Positions 1-7,606 of a stretch of 64,000 bases of DNA are shown here, one piece after another (the first letter of the stretch is position 1; each line of letters starts with the position of its first letter). The stretch covers positions 1,426,001 to 1,490,000 of the forward strand of contig NZ_WIXO01000001.1 of the NCBI RefSeq assembly GCF_009709575.1. Reading direction: 5' to 3'. This DNA is from Streptomyces taklimakanensis (lineage in GTDB: Bacteria > Actinomycetota > Actinomycetes > Streptomycetales > Streptomycetaceae). The translations under genes and the position numbers were made by a program. The notes under the pieces are model-generated. The model saw only the letters and a list, made by a program, of their open reading frames with translations. It was not told the origin of the DNA and made no database searches.

Positions 1-550
1 CGACGAGCACGGCGAGCACGGCGAGTCCGAAGACCCCGGAGGCCGGGAGACCGCCACCGCGGAGCGCGTCACCGCGCGCGACAGCTCCGTGAAGGGCGGC
101 ACCGCAGGCAGCTCACGGGCCGGCGACGACGGGCCGGTCACCTGCACCGCAGCCAACACCGAGGTCACCGTCACCAAGGTCACCCGCCCCATCAACCACC
201 TGCTGCTGACCGCCACCAACACCGGCACCGGGACCTGCTTCGCCTACGGCGCCCCGTTCCTGCGCTTCGACGAGGGACACTCCGCCGTCCGGATCGCCGA
301 GGACAGCGCGCCGCAGGCGGTCGTCACGCTCGCGCCCGGGGAGTCCGCGTACGCGGGCATCGGCACCTGGACTCCCGACGGGGACCACGAGTACACCGCC
401 CGCACCCTGAGCCTGCTGTTCGCGGACCGGGACGGGAACTCCACCGGCGTCCGGGCGAAGCCGGCCCTCCCCGCGGGAGGCGTCGTGATCAACAGCAGTG
501 CCTGGGTCGGCCACTGGCACTCGACCGCGGCCGACGCGCTCGTCTGGTAA
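1..550 (+). CDS. DUF4232 domain protein, 5' end cut by window edge
   Basis: The reading frame is open from base 2 to the TAA at 548-550, so the true start lies upstream of the window. What remains is a polar linker rich in E, G, H and D, then a DUF4232-like beta-sandwich. Family hallmarks are an early cysteine in the segment VTCTAANTEVTV, the motif LLLTATNTGTGTCFAYG and a C-terminal strand ending in HWHSTAADALVW. Proteins of this family in actinomycetes are usually exported or lipoprotein-anchored and have no known enzymatic role; the signal peptide, if any, would lie outside the window. The first 30 bases contain 9-bp tandem copies encoding EHG. A strong hairpin follows the stop. Function unknown; the family call is by eye. 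Confidence 0.75.
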   Translation, partial: DEHGEHGESEDPGGRETATAERVTARDSSVKGGTAGSSRAGDDGPVTCTAANTEVTVTKVTRPINHLLLTATNTGTGTCFAYGAPFLRFDEGHSAVRIAEDSAPQAVVTLAPGESAYAGIGTWTPDGDHEYTARTLSLLFADRDGNSTGVRAKPALPAGGVVINSSAWVGHWHSTAADALVW

Positions 551-563
551 CCCACCGCACCTT

Positions 564-617
564 CGACCGCACCGTCCCCCGTGCGACCCACGCGCCGCAC
601 GGGGGACGGTGCGGTCG
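564..617. terminator. Bidirectional terminator hairpin
   Basis: Perfect inverted repeat with 21-bp arms (564-584 and 597-617) and a 12-nt loop. It lies between the converging DUF4232 and Gfo/Idh/MocA genes, so it could end both transcripts. There is no U-tract, as is usual in streptomycetes. Confidence 0.75.
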
Positions 618-798
618 GTCGGGACCGGCACGGCGGCCACGGCGGCCGGCAGGGATCCACCGCCCCGGCCCGAACGCCCGTGGCGAGCGCCGTGAACCGG
701 CCGGCTCCCGGCCGTGCCCGACGGGGCGTCACGTCCCGCCGCGCCCGCGCCGGAGTCCGCCGGTCGTGGCCCGCGAACCGTGGAACGCGTAGGTCCGC

Positions 799-1698
799 TC
801 AGCGCCCGTCGAGTCGGGCCTGGGCCGCCGCCAGGATCTCCGTCACGCGCACCCCGAACCGTATGTCGCACGGGTGCGGCCGCCCGGTCCGGGCCGACTC
901 CAGCAGCGCGTCGACGGCACGGCCGAGGGCGGTCACCGCGTCGGTGTCCCCCTCCGGGGGAGCCGTCACGCCCGCCGCTCCCCGCAGCTCCACCGCGGTC
1001 ACGGCCGCCGCCGGGGCCACGGCGAGACTGAGCGCGCACGTGCTGGAGGCGCCCGAGACGTGGCGCATGGCCAGGTGCACCGTGCCGGCGGCGCCGGAGA
1101 CGGCGGCCAGGGAACCGTCCAGGTCCGCCACGTCGCCCAGCACCGGCAGCAGCACCGACAGGGCGTGCGGACCGACGTCCCACAGCCCGCCCTTCTCCCG
1201 CCGCCAGGGCGAGTTCGCGAACGGGCTGTGCTCGGCGCCCTCGCCGAAGATCCCGCCGAGCCAGTCGGCGCGCCCCACCTGCCAGCCGGCCACCGCCCGC
1301 TGCTCCTCGATCCACGCCGCCGTCTCCGGACGGAACCGCATGGTGAAGAAGACCACCGAGGCCACGCCCGCCTCCTCGACCGCCGCGGCGATCTCGCGCG
1401 CGGCCGCCACGTCGGTGGCCACCGGCTTGTCCAGCAGCAGGTGGCGTCCCGCCCTGGCGGCGCGCGCGGCCAAGGGCGCCTGCACGTCCGGGGGCAGCGC
1501 CACGGCGATCGCGTCGCAGTCGGCGATCAGGGCGTCCACGTCCCGGTAGGGGCGGGTGCCGAAGCGTCCGGCGATGTCCGCCGCCGCCTCGGGCCTGCGG
1601 CCCCACACCCCCGTCAGTTCGACGTCGGGGTGGGCGCCGAGGGCGGGCCCGTAGGCGAGTTCCGCCCAGGGGCCGGTGCCGAGCAGGCCGATTCTCAT
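799..1698 (-). CDS. Gfo/Idh/MocA family NAD(P)-dependent oxidoreductase
   Basis: A 299-residue cytoplasmic dehydrogenase. The N-terminal Rossmann fold begins MRIGLLGTGPWAEL, with the dinucleotide-binding GxGxxA-type loop. The LLLDKPVA segment near residue 95 is the family's EKP/DKP motif, whose lysine is catalytic. LWDVGPHAL near residue 180 supplies the aspartate and histidine of the usual G-x-x-D-x-G-x-H active-site motif. The ATG at 1698 was chosen because GAGAGGAGAGAG lies just upstream and the Rossmann fold begins there; longer in-frame extensions lack similarity to the family. The family oxidises sugars, inositols or related polyols, and the substrate cannot be told from sequence. It is divergently transcribed from the SRPBCC operon. 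Confidence 0.88.
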   Translation of the reverse strand: MRIGLLGTGPWAELAYGPALGAHPDVELTGVWGRRPEAAADIAGRFGTRPYRDVDALIADCDAIAVALPPDVQAPLAARAARAGRHLLLDKPVATDVAAAREIAAAVEEAGVASVVFFTMRFRPETAAWIEEQRAVAGWQVGRADWLGGIFGEGAEHSPFANSPWRREKGGLWDVGPHALSVLLPVLGDVADLDGSLAAVSGAAGTVHLAMRHVSGASSTCALSLAVAPAAAVTAVELRGAAGVTAPPEGDTDAVTALGRAVDALLESARTGRPHPCDIRFGVRVTEILAAAQARLDGR

Positions 1699-1911
1699 GC
1701 CGTCTCTCTCCTCTCGGGTACGGCTCCCGGCGGGCCGGGCACGCCGCGGGGTGGTCCCACCACCATGCCCGAGGCCCCCCGGCCGGCGCGGACCGGGTCC
1801 CGGCCGCGGTGGCGCCGGCCGCCGCGGCCGGCGCCGTGGGGGACTCGCCCGTAAGGGGGTCGGGGGCTCCCCGGGTGCGGTGCATCGGGGAAAAGCGGGT
1901 ACCCGGCCCGC

Positions 1912-2379
1912 ATGGCAGTGCGACACGTGTGGGTGAACAGGAAGCCCGACCAGGTGTGGAACGTCCTCGGCGACGCGGAGCAGTACCAGAGGTGGGTCGT
2001 CGGAACCCGCGAGACCCACACCGCCGAAGGGCAGTGGCCGGACGTCGACACCAAGCTGACCTACGCGATCGGCATGGGGCCGCTGAACATGCACGGCCAC
2101 ACCATCGTCCGCGTCTGCGAACCGCCCGAGCGGTTGGAGCTGGAGGCCTCGGCGGGGAGACTGGGCACCGCGCGCATCGCCATCCGGGTGCGTCCCTGGG
2201 GCGAGGGCTCGCTGGTCACCATGGACGAGCACCCCCTGCGCGGCGCCGTCGCCCAGTTGCACACCGCTCCCGTGGACGTGCTGCTGCAACTGCGGCACCG
2301 GCTGATGCTGGCCCGGCTCAGGGACGTGGTGGAGGCCGGTCGCTCGGAGGCCGACCGGGAGGCGGGGAAGCACGTATGA
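1912..2379 (+). CDS. SRPBCC family (polyketide cyclase/START-like) protein
   Basis: A 155-residue single-domain protein. It opens MAVRHVWVNRKPDQVWNV, the pattern of a first beta strand followed by the helix of a START/Bet v1-like fold, and ends in a long amphipathic helix (LLQLRHRLMLARLRDVVEA). Such proteins bind hydrophobic ligands or act as cyclases or aromatases. It overlaps the next gene by ATGA and is followed 52 nt further on by a phytoene-desaturase-like oxidoreductase, so the three probably form one operon. The start at 1912 has no clear Shine-Dalgarno sequence; it fits the fold's N terminus. Ligand unknown. Confidence 0.85.
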   Translation: MAVRHVWVNRKPDQVWNVLGDAEQYQRWVVGTRETHTAEGQWPDVDTKLTYAIGMGPLNMHGHTIVRVCEPPERLELEASAGRLGTARIAIRVRPWGEGSLVTMDEHPLRGAVAQLHTAPVDVLLQLRHRLMLARLRDVVEAGRSEADREAGKHV

Positions 2380-2849
2380 CGACCGGACACACCCCGAGCC
2401 GCGACGGCGACGGCCCCGACCGGGCCCACCGCCGTCCCCCCGGCCTGGACGACGCCACCGTCGAGGCCGTCGGCAAGGTCTCCGAGGCGCTGGAGGCGAC
2501 CGAGCGGGCCCGCGGCCACCTCTACTCCTTCCACCAGATGACCGGCCGGGCCGACCTGTTGCTGGGCGAGGCCGTGGAGATGCTCCGCGGCGCCGGGCAC
2601 GAGGCGGAGGCCCGCCTGTTGGAGGTCGAGATCCTGGGCCGCAACGTCATCCCCGGCCACTGGACGTTCCAGATCGTCGAGGGCTACGACGACCACTACT
2701 ACAAGCCGTTCGTCGCGGCCGAGGAGCGGGTGCGCGACCTGGTCGGCGGACTGCGGCACCTGTACGAGGCGGAGATGAAGGAGGCCCGGCGCACCCACGG
2801 CCACTCCGCCCACACCGCCCGGCCCGACACCACTCCGCCCGGAGCCTGA
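2376..2849 (+). CDS. Conserved hypothetical helical protein
   Basis: A 157-residue soluble protein, translationally coupled to the SRPBCC gene by an ATGA overlap. The central part is mostly helical and rich in E, A, R and L, including HLYSFHQMTGRADLLLGEA and a conserved-looking VIPGHWTFQIVEGYDDHYY segment with histidines, tryptophan and acidic residues that could bind a ligand or metal. The C terminus is a low-complexity H/T/P tail. I do not recognise a named family. Its place between an SRPBCC protein and an FAD oxidoreductase suggests it works with them on a small hydrophobic substrate, which is inference from context only. Confidence 0.8.
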   Translation: MTTGHTPSRDGDGPDRAHRRPPGLDDATVEAVGKVSEALEATERARGHLYSFHQMTGRADLLLGEAVEMLRGAGHEAEARLLEVEILGRNVIPGHWTFQIVEGYDDHYYKPFVAAEERVRDLVGGLRHLYEAEMKEARRTHGHSAHTARPDTTPPGA

Positions 2850-2901
2850 CCCCTCCTCCCCGCCCACCGATCCGCCCTCTCCCGAGGAGGCTCGCCCGCC
2901 C

Positions 2902-4545
2902 ATGACCGACGCGCCCGACGCCATCGTGGTGGGGGCCGGCCCCAACGGGCTGGTCGCCGCGAACATCCTGGCCGACGCGGGCCTGCGGGTGGTGGTCCTG
3001 GAGGCCCAGCCCGAGCCGGGCGGCGCCGTCCGCAGCGACCGCGACGTCCATCCCGACTACGTCAGCGACCTGTTCAGTTCCTTCTATCCGCTGGCCGCCG
3101 CCTCCCCCACCATCGGCGCCCTGGAGTTGGAGCGCTGGGGGCTGGAGTGGAGCCACGCCCCCTCCGTCCTCGCCCACCCGCTGCCCGACGGCCGCTGCGC
3201 CGTCCTCCACCGCGACCGGGAGGACACCGCCCGCGTCCTGGACTCCTTCTCCCCCGGCGACGGGGAGGCGTACCTGCGGCTGGCCGGGCTGTGGGACAGG
3301 CTGGGCCCCGATCTGATCGGCGCCGCCCTGACCCCCTTCCCTCCCGTGCGCCCCGCCCTCTCCCTGGCCGCCCGGCTGCGGGCGGCCGGCGGTCTGCGGC
3401 TGCTGCGGACGCTGCTGCTGCCGGTGCGGCGGCTGGGCGAGGAGGAGTTCGGCGGCCAGGGCGGCCCGCTGCTGCTGGCCGGGTGCGCCCTGCACACCGA
3501 CCTCTTCCCCGAGTCCACCGCCAGTGCGGTCTACGGGTGGCTGCTGGCGATGCTGGGTCAGGAGGTCGGCTGGCCGGTGCCCACCGGCGGTGCCGGTTCC
3601 CTCACCGCCGCCCTGGTGCGCCGCCTGGAGTCGCTGGGCGGGACGGTCCGCTGCGGCGCGCGGGTGACGGAGGTGGTGGTCCGGGGCGGCCGCGCCCTCG
3701 GTGTGGTCACCGAGGGCGGCGACGCCGTGCGGGCCCGTCGCGCCGTCCTGGCGGACGTGCCCGCCCCGGTGCTGTACGGCGGGCTGGTCGGCTGGGAGCA
3801 CCTCCCGGCCCGGCTGCGGGACGACATCCGCCGCTTCCAGTGGGACACCTCCACGGTCAAGGTGGACTGGGCGTTGTCCGGGCCCATCCCCTGGAGTGCG
3901 CCCGAGGCCGCCGGCGCGGGCACCGTCCACCTGGCCGACGACATGGACCACCTCACCCGCCACAGCGCCCAGTTGGCCTCCGGGCTGGTGCCCGACCGGC
4001 CCTTCTGCCTGCTGGGGCAGATGACCACCGCCGATCCCTCCCGCTCCCCCGCCGGCACCGAGTCGGCCTGGGCCTACACCCACGTGCCGCAGCGCGTGCG
4101 CGGGGACGCGGGCGACGGGAGCGTCACCGGCGGGTGGGGGCCGGGCGAGCGGGAGGCGATGGCCGACCGGGTGGAGGAGGAGGTCGAGCGCCGCGCGCCG
4201 GGTTTCCGCGCGCTGATCCGAAAGCGCCGCGTCCTGGCACCGGTCGACCTCCAGGCGCGTGACGAGAACCTGGTCGGCGGCGCGATCAACGGTGGTACGG
4301 CGGCCGTCCACCAGCAGCTCTTCTTCCGTCCGGTCCCCGGGACCGGACGCGCCGCCACTCCCGTCCGCGGCCTCTACCTCGCCTCGTCCTCCGCCCATCC
4401 CGGCGGTGGCGTCCACGGCGCCTGCGGTGCCAACGCGGCCCGCGCGGCCCTGGCCGCCGACCGTCCCGTCGCCCGCTACCTGTTGGGGCCGGCCCAGTCG
4501 GCGCTCCAGCGCGCGGCGATGCGGACCGGGGGCCGCCCGAGGTGA
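2902..4545 (+). CDS. Phytoene desaturase-like NAD(P)/FAD-dependent oxidoreductase
   Basis: A 547-residue flavoprotein. The N terminus holds the Rossmann FAD motif AIVVGAGPNGLVAANILADAG, with the adenosine-ribose-binding acid in VVVLEAQPEPGGAV about 20 residues later. Near the C terminus, LYLASSSAHPGGGVHGACG is the family's FAD-closing motif. This architecture is shared by phytoene desaturases and the uncharacterised pyridine-nucleotide-disulphide oxidoreductase-domain proteins (PYROXD2-like). No phytoene synthase, lycopene cyclase or other carotenoid gene lies nearby, so a carotenoid role is not supported. A GAGGAGG sequence precedes the ATG by 11 nt. It is last in a three-gene operon with SRPBCC and an unknown protein. 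Confidence 0.87.
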   Translation: MTDAPDAIVVGAGPNGLVAANILADAGLRVVVLEAQPEPGGAVRSDRDVHPDYVSDLFSSFYPLAAASPTIGALELERWGLEWSHAPSVLAHPLPDGRCAVLHRDREDTARVLDSFSPGDGEAYLRLAGLWDRLGPDLIGAALTPFPPVRPALSLAARLRAAGGLRLLRTLLLPVRRLGEEEFGGQGGPLLLAGCALHTDLFPESTASAVYGWLLAMLGQEVGWPVPTGGAGSLTAALVRRLESLGGTVRCGARVTEVVVRGGRALGVVTEGGDAVRARRAVLADVPAPVLYGGLVGWEHLPARLRDDIRRFQWDTSTVKVDWALSGPIPWSAPEAAGAGTVHLADDMDHLTRHSAQLASGLVPDRPFCLLGQMTTADPSRSPAGTESAWAYTHVPQRVRGDAGDGSVTGGWGPGEREAMADRVEEEVERRAPGFRALIRKRRVLAPVDLQARDENLVGGAINGGTAAVHQQLFFRPVPGTGRAATPVRGLYLASSSAHPGGGVHGACGANAARAALAADRPVARYLLGPAQSALQRAAMRTGGRPR

Positions 4546-4628
4546 CCCGCGCTCCGGCGCGGTGCCGACCCGCGCCGGTGCCCTGCCACCGCGGTCCGTG
4601 TCCGTGGGTGGTGCTCCGGTGGGCGGCC

Positions 4629-4650
4629 GTTCACCGGTTCTTCTCCCCCG
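4629..4650 (+). promoter_or_regulatory. Candidate PHO box (PhoP site) upstream of phoX
   Basis: Two adjacent 11-nt units, GTTCACCGGTT and CTTCTCCCCCG. The first matches the Streptomyces PhoP direct-repeat consensus GTTCACC; the second matches 5 of 7 positions. It lies about 70 nt before a PhoX-type phosphatase start, the expected kind of target. A third unit is poor, so this is a candidate only. Confidence 0.4.
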
Positions 4651-4685
4651 CTCCCCTTCAACGGTCGCCCGGGACGCGCAATGGT

Positions 4686-4699
4686 GACGTGTACACGTC
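4686..4699. promoter_or_regulatory. 14-bp perfect palindrome before phoX
   Basis: GACGTGTACACGTC reads identically on both strands and ends 21 nt before the phoX ATG, just upstream of a GGGAG ribosome-binding sequence. It is too short and too AT-containing to look like the GC-rich terminators of this window and resembles a homodimer operator. The regulator is unknown. Confidence 0.4.
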
Positions 4700-4720
4700 C
4701 TTCACGACCTGGGAGACCGC

Positions 4721-5872
4721 ATGGAGCGACGTACCTTCCTGAGATCCGCCTCCGTCGGCGCGGGCGCCGTCGCCCTCTCCGGCACGCTGTGGCAGGGAGC
4801 CGCCGGCGCGGCGGGGACGACCGTGGCCGCGACCGTAACGGGCCCGTACGGACCGCTGCGGGCGCCGGACGCCAACGGAGTGGCGCTGCCGGAGGGGTTC
4901 CGCAGCCGGGTCGTGGCCCGGTCCAGCCTGCCGGTGGGCGACATCCGGTGGCACCCGGCGCCCGACGGGGGCGCCTGCTACCCGGACGGCGACGGCTGGA
5001 TCTACGTCTCCAACTCCGAGGTGCCCCTGGTGGGCGGCGCCTCGGCGATCCGCTTCCGCGCCGACGGCTCGATCGACCGGGCGTACCGCGTCCTGGAGGG
5101 CACCAACCTCAACTGCGCGGGCGGGGCGACGCCGTGGCGGACCTGGCTGTCGTGCGAGGAGATCTTCCGGGGCCGGGTCTTCGAGACCGACCCGTACGGG
5201 CGGCGCGAGGCGGTCGCCCACCACGCGATGGGCCGTTTCAAGCACGAGGCCGCCGCCTGTGATCCGGACCGACGCGTGGTCTACCTGACGGAGGACGAGT
5301 CGGACGGCTGCTTCTACCGCTACACGCCCGAGGTGTGGGGCGACCTCTCGGACGGCCGCCTGGAGGTGCTGTGCGAGTCGGCGGGCGGCGGCGTGGAGTG
5401 GCGCGAGGTCCCGGACCCGACGCCGTCGGTGTTCGGGCGGCAGACGCGTCACCAGGTGGGCGCGGCCCGCCACTTCGACGGCGGCGAGGGCTGTCACTAC
5501 GCGGACGGGACCTGCTGGTTCACCACCAAGGGCGACAACCGGGTCTGGGCGTACGACGCCGAGCGGGGCGAGCTGTCCGTGGCCTACGACGCGGACTCGC
5601 CGCTGGACGGGGTGGACAACATCACCGGCACCTCCGCCGGCGACCTGTACGTGGCGGAGGACGGCGGCAACATGGAGATCAACGTGATCACGCCCGACGG
5701 CGTGGTGGCCCCGGTGATCCGGCTGGACGGACACGACGACTCGGAGATCACCGGCCCGGCGTTCTCCCCGGACGGCTCCCGGCTGTACTTCTCCTCCCAG
5801 CGCGGCACCCTGGGCGACCCGGCGGGCCTGGGCGGGGTGACGTTCGAGGTGTCGGGACCCTTCCGGCGCTGA
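4721..5872 (+). CDS. PhoX-family (DUF839) alkaline phosphatase-like exported protein
   Basis: A 383-residue protein with a Tat signal, MERRTFLRSASVGAGAVALS, containing the twin arginine and RRxFL pattern, with likely cleavage near residue 30. The mature part is a PhoX/DUF839 beta-propeller with characteristic segments MGRFKHEAAACDPD, VVYLTEDESDGCFYRYTP and FTTKGDNRVWAYD. PhoX enzymes are extracytoplasmic Ca/Fe-dependent phosphomonoesterases exported folded through Tat. Full PhoX proteins are usually longer (450-700 residues), so this belongs to the short actinobacterial branch and its activity is inferred. GGGAG precedes the ATG. A candidate PHO box and a 14-bp palindrome lie upstream. A 36-bp perfect palindrome follows the stop. 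Confidence 0.85.
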   Translation: MERRTFLRSASVGAGAVALSGTLWQGAAGAAGTTVAATVTGPYGPLRAPDANGVALPEGFRSRVVARSSLPVGDIRWHPAPDGGACYPDGDGWIYVSNSEVPLVGGASAIRFRADGSIDRAYRVLEGTNLNCAGGATPWRTWLSCEEIFRGRVFETDPYGRREAVAHHAMGRFKHEAAACDPDRRVVYLTEDESDGCFYRYTPEVWGDLSDGRLEVLCESAGGGVEWREVPDPTPSVFGRQTRHQVGAARHFDGGEGCHYADGTCWFTTKGDNRVWAYDAERGELSVAYDADSPLDGVDNITGTSAGDLYVAEDGGNMEINVITPDGVVAPVIRLDGHDDSEITGPAFSPDGSRLYFSSQRGTLGDPAGLGGVTFEVSGPFRR

Positions 5873-5885
5873 CGCGCGCGCCATT

Positions 5886-5921
5886 CGCCCCCGGTGTCCG
5901 GCCGGCCGGACACCGGGGGCG
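5886..5921. terminator. Terminator-like 36-bp perfect palindrome
   Basis: Bases 5886-5903 are exactly self-complementary to 5904-5921, 14 nt after the phoX stop codon. The uninterrupted 18-bp arms make it the likely phoX terminator. Confidence 0.7.
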
Positions 5922-6035
5922 TCCCCCGTCGGCCGCCGGCCGTTTCCCCTCCCGTCATGCGCGCGCCCTCCCTCCCGACGGTCGACTTCCCTACCGTGAA
6001 GGGGTTTTGACTCCCTCTACGACAAGGGGACACGG

Positions 6036-7136
6036 ATGGGACGGCAGGCTGGGAACGGGTGGCGGCGGGACCGGCGGGGTCCGGGCGACCGACGGACGAG
6101 ACGTCGATCGGCGGCGGCCGCGGTGGCGGCGGGGGCCCTGGGGGCGGTGCTGGTGGCGGCGCCGGGCGCGGGAGCGGCGGATCCGGGGAGCCTGCCGTAC
6201 TCGGGCGCCACCTCCGTCGGGGTGCACAACGCCTACGAGAAGAACCGGTACACCTACTTCGCCGACGCCCTGGACTCCGGCGCCTCGCTGCTGGAGCTGG
6301 ACGTGTGGACCAACTTCTCCGGTCGCGGCTGGCGGGTGGCGCACAACAACCCGCTGGGCAACGACAACAACTGCGAGAACGCCTCCTCCGCCGCCGAGCT
6401 GCGCTCCAAGCCCCGCAACCAGAGCCTGGCCGGGTGCCTGGCCGACCTGCGGGCCTGGCACGACGCCAACCCCGGGCACCGGCCGATCCTGCTCAAGATC
6501 GAGATGAAGGACGGGTTCGCCGCCAACCTGGGGCGCGGCCCGGCGCAGTTCGACGCGCTGGTCGCGGGGACGCTCGGCGACGCGCTGTACCGGCCCGGCG
6601 AGTTGGCCGCCGGCCACGCCACGCTGGACGAGGCGGTGCGGGCGAGGGGCTGGCCGAGCCGGGACGAGCTGGCCGGCAGGTTCCTGGTCCACCTCATCCC
6701 CGGCACCGTCGAGGAGTCCAACCCCTTCGACTCGCTGTGGACGGACCGCGAGTACGCCGGCCACCTGCGCGACCTGGCCGCCGGCGGGAACCTCTCCCGG
6801 GCCGTCGCCTTCCCCGCCGTGCACCGGGCCGAGGCCGGGGACCCGCGCGCGACCCGCTACTCCGACCCCTCGATCCGGCCCTGGTTCGTGGTGTTCGACG
6901 GGGACGCCTCGGCGTACGTGACCGGCGGCATCGACACCACCTGGTACGCGGAGCGGAACTACCTGCTGGTGATGACCGACGCCCACGCCGTGGCACCCGC
7001 CATCAGCGCCACCCGTCCCACCGAGGGCGAGGCGCTCGACCGAGTGGCGCGGCTGGCGGCCGAACGGGCGAGCTTCGTCACCTCCGACTGGACCGCGTTG
7101 CCGTCGGTGCTGACGACCGTACTGCCGCGCGGTTGA
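6036..7136 (+). CDS. Phosphatidylinositol-specific phospholipase C (Ca2+-dependent PI-PLC-C1 type), secreted
   Basis: A 366-residue exported protein. The arginine-rich N terminus, then AAAAVAAGALGAVLVAAPGAGAA, is a secretory or Tat-like signal ending near residue 48. The mature enzyme shows SVGVHNAYEK with a first catalytic histidine, LLELDVW with acidic calcium ligands and WRVAHNNPLG with the second catalytic histidine, the layout of a PI-PLC TIM barrel. It would cleave phosphatidylinositol to diacylglycerol and inositol phosphate outside the cell. The C-terminal half includes WFVVFDGDASAY and WYAERNYLLVMTDAH. AAGGGGAC precedes the ATG. It sits between PhoX and GH89 hydrolases, all exported and on the same strand, but strong terminators separate them, so they are probably independent transcripts. 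Confidence 0.85.
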   Translation: MGRQAGNGWRRDRRGPGDRRTRRRSAAAAVAAGALGAVLVAAPGAGAADPGSLPYSGATSVGVHNAYEKNRYTYFADALDSGASLLELDVWTNFSGRGWRVAHNNPLGNDNNCENASSAAELRSKPRNQSLAGCLADLRAWHDANPGHRPILLKIEMKDGFAANLGRGPAQFDALVAGTLGDALYRPGELAAGHATLDEAVRARGWPSRDELAGRFLVHLIPGTVEESNPFDSLWTDREYAGHLRDLAAGGNLSRAVAFPAVHRAEAGDPRATRYSDPSIRPWFVVFDGDASAYVTGGIDTTWYAERNYLLVMTDAHAVAPAISATRPTEGEALDRVARLAAERASFVTSDWTALPSVLTTVLPRG

Positions 7137-7153
7137 GGGCGGTCGGCGGCCGT

Positions 7154-7189
7154 GTCGGGTGAGCGCCGGGCCCGCCGGGCTCACCCGAC
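7154..7189. terminator. Terminator hairpin after PI-PLC
   Basis: Inverted repeat with 11-bp perfect arms (7154-7164 and 7179-7189) and a 14-nt GC-rich loop, beginning 18 nt after the PI-PLC stop. Confidence 0.65.
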
Positions 7190-7453
7190 CGGACGGTCCG
7201 GGGGTGCCCGCCGTGCGTGTTGCCCCGACCGAAGTCCCGTTTCCGCACCGCGACGGCCTGGTACGGCTGCTTCGAGCGTACGCCTTCGAGCCCGCCCCGT
7301 CGTCCGCCGACGGCGGGGCGCGGTGCGCCCCCACGGCCCGCCGCGGACGGCACGGCCGGGGCCCGCGGGCGATCCGGCAACCGGTGACGCGGCGTGGGAG
7401 GGACCGTCCGACGGCCCGCCCGGCGCCGCGCGAGAGGGAGGGAGAGGGAACTG
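7190..7453. other. Intergenic leader region of the GH89 gene
   Basis: This 264-bp non-coding stretch precedes a short ORF and the GH89 gene. It contains no convincing gene. The frames crossing it have no start with a good ribosome site and encode compositionally biased peptides. It presumably holds the GH89 promoter, but I see no clear -35/-10 pair. Confidence 0.4.
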
Positions 7454-7606
7454 ATGGTTCAGGGCCGGTCGAACGCGGTCGCCACGCGACCGAGGAGCAC
7501 CGAACGGGCGGTCGTCCGGCACACCGCCACCGCCACCGCCGCCGCCTCCGACAGGGGCGGCCACCGGGTGCCGGCCGTCCGGGGCGTCCGGGGAGCACAG
7601 CGGTGA
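7454..7606 (+). CDS. Possible 50-residue leader peptide coupled to the GH89 gene
   Basis: ATG at 7454 is preceded by a purine-rich GGGAGGGAGAGGGAACTG, one of the strongest ribosome-binding sequences in the window. The frame runs 50 codons and its TGA overlaps the GTG start of the GH89 gene as GTGA. The product, basic and rich in R, T and A, resembles no family I know and has no signal peptide. Either it is a translated uORF that couples to the hydrolase, or the ribosome site is chance purine sequence. The GTGA overlap and the strong site argue for translation; the composition argues against a conserved protein. Confidence 0.35.
   Translation: MVQGRSNAVATRPRSTERAVVRHTATATAAASDRGGHRVPAVRGVRGAQR

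Noticed and set aside
2902..4545. Carotenoid biosynthesis cluster
   Set aside because: Only a phytoene-desaturase-like FAD enzyme is present; no phytoene synthase, GGPP synthase or cyclase gene is near.
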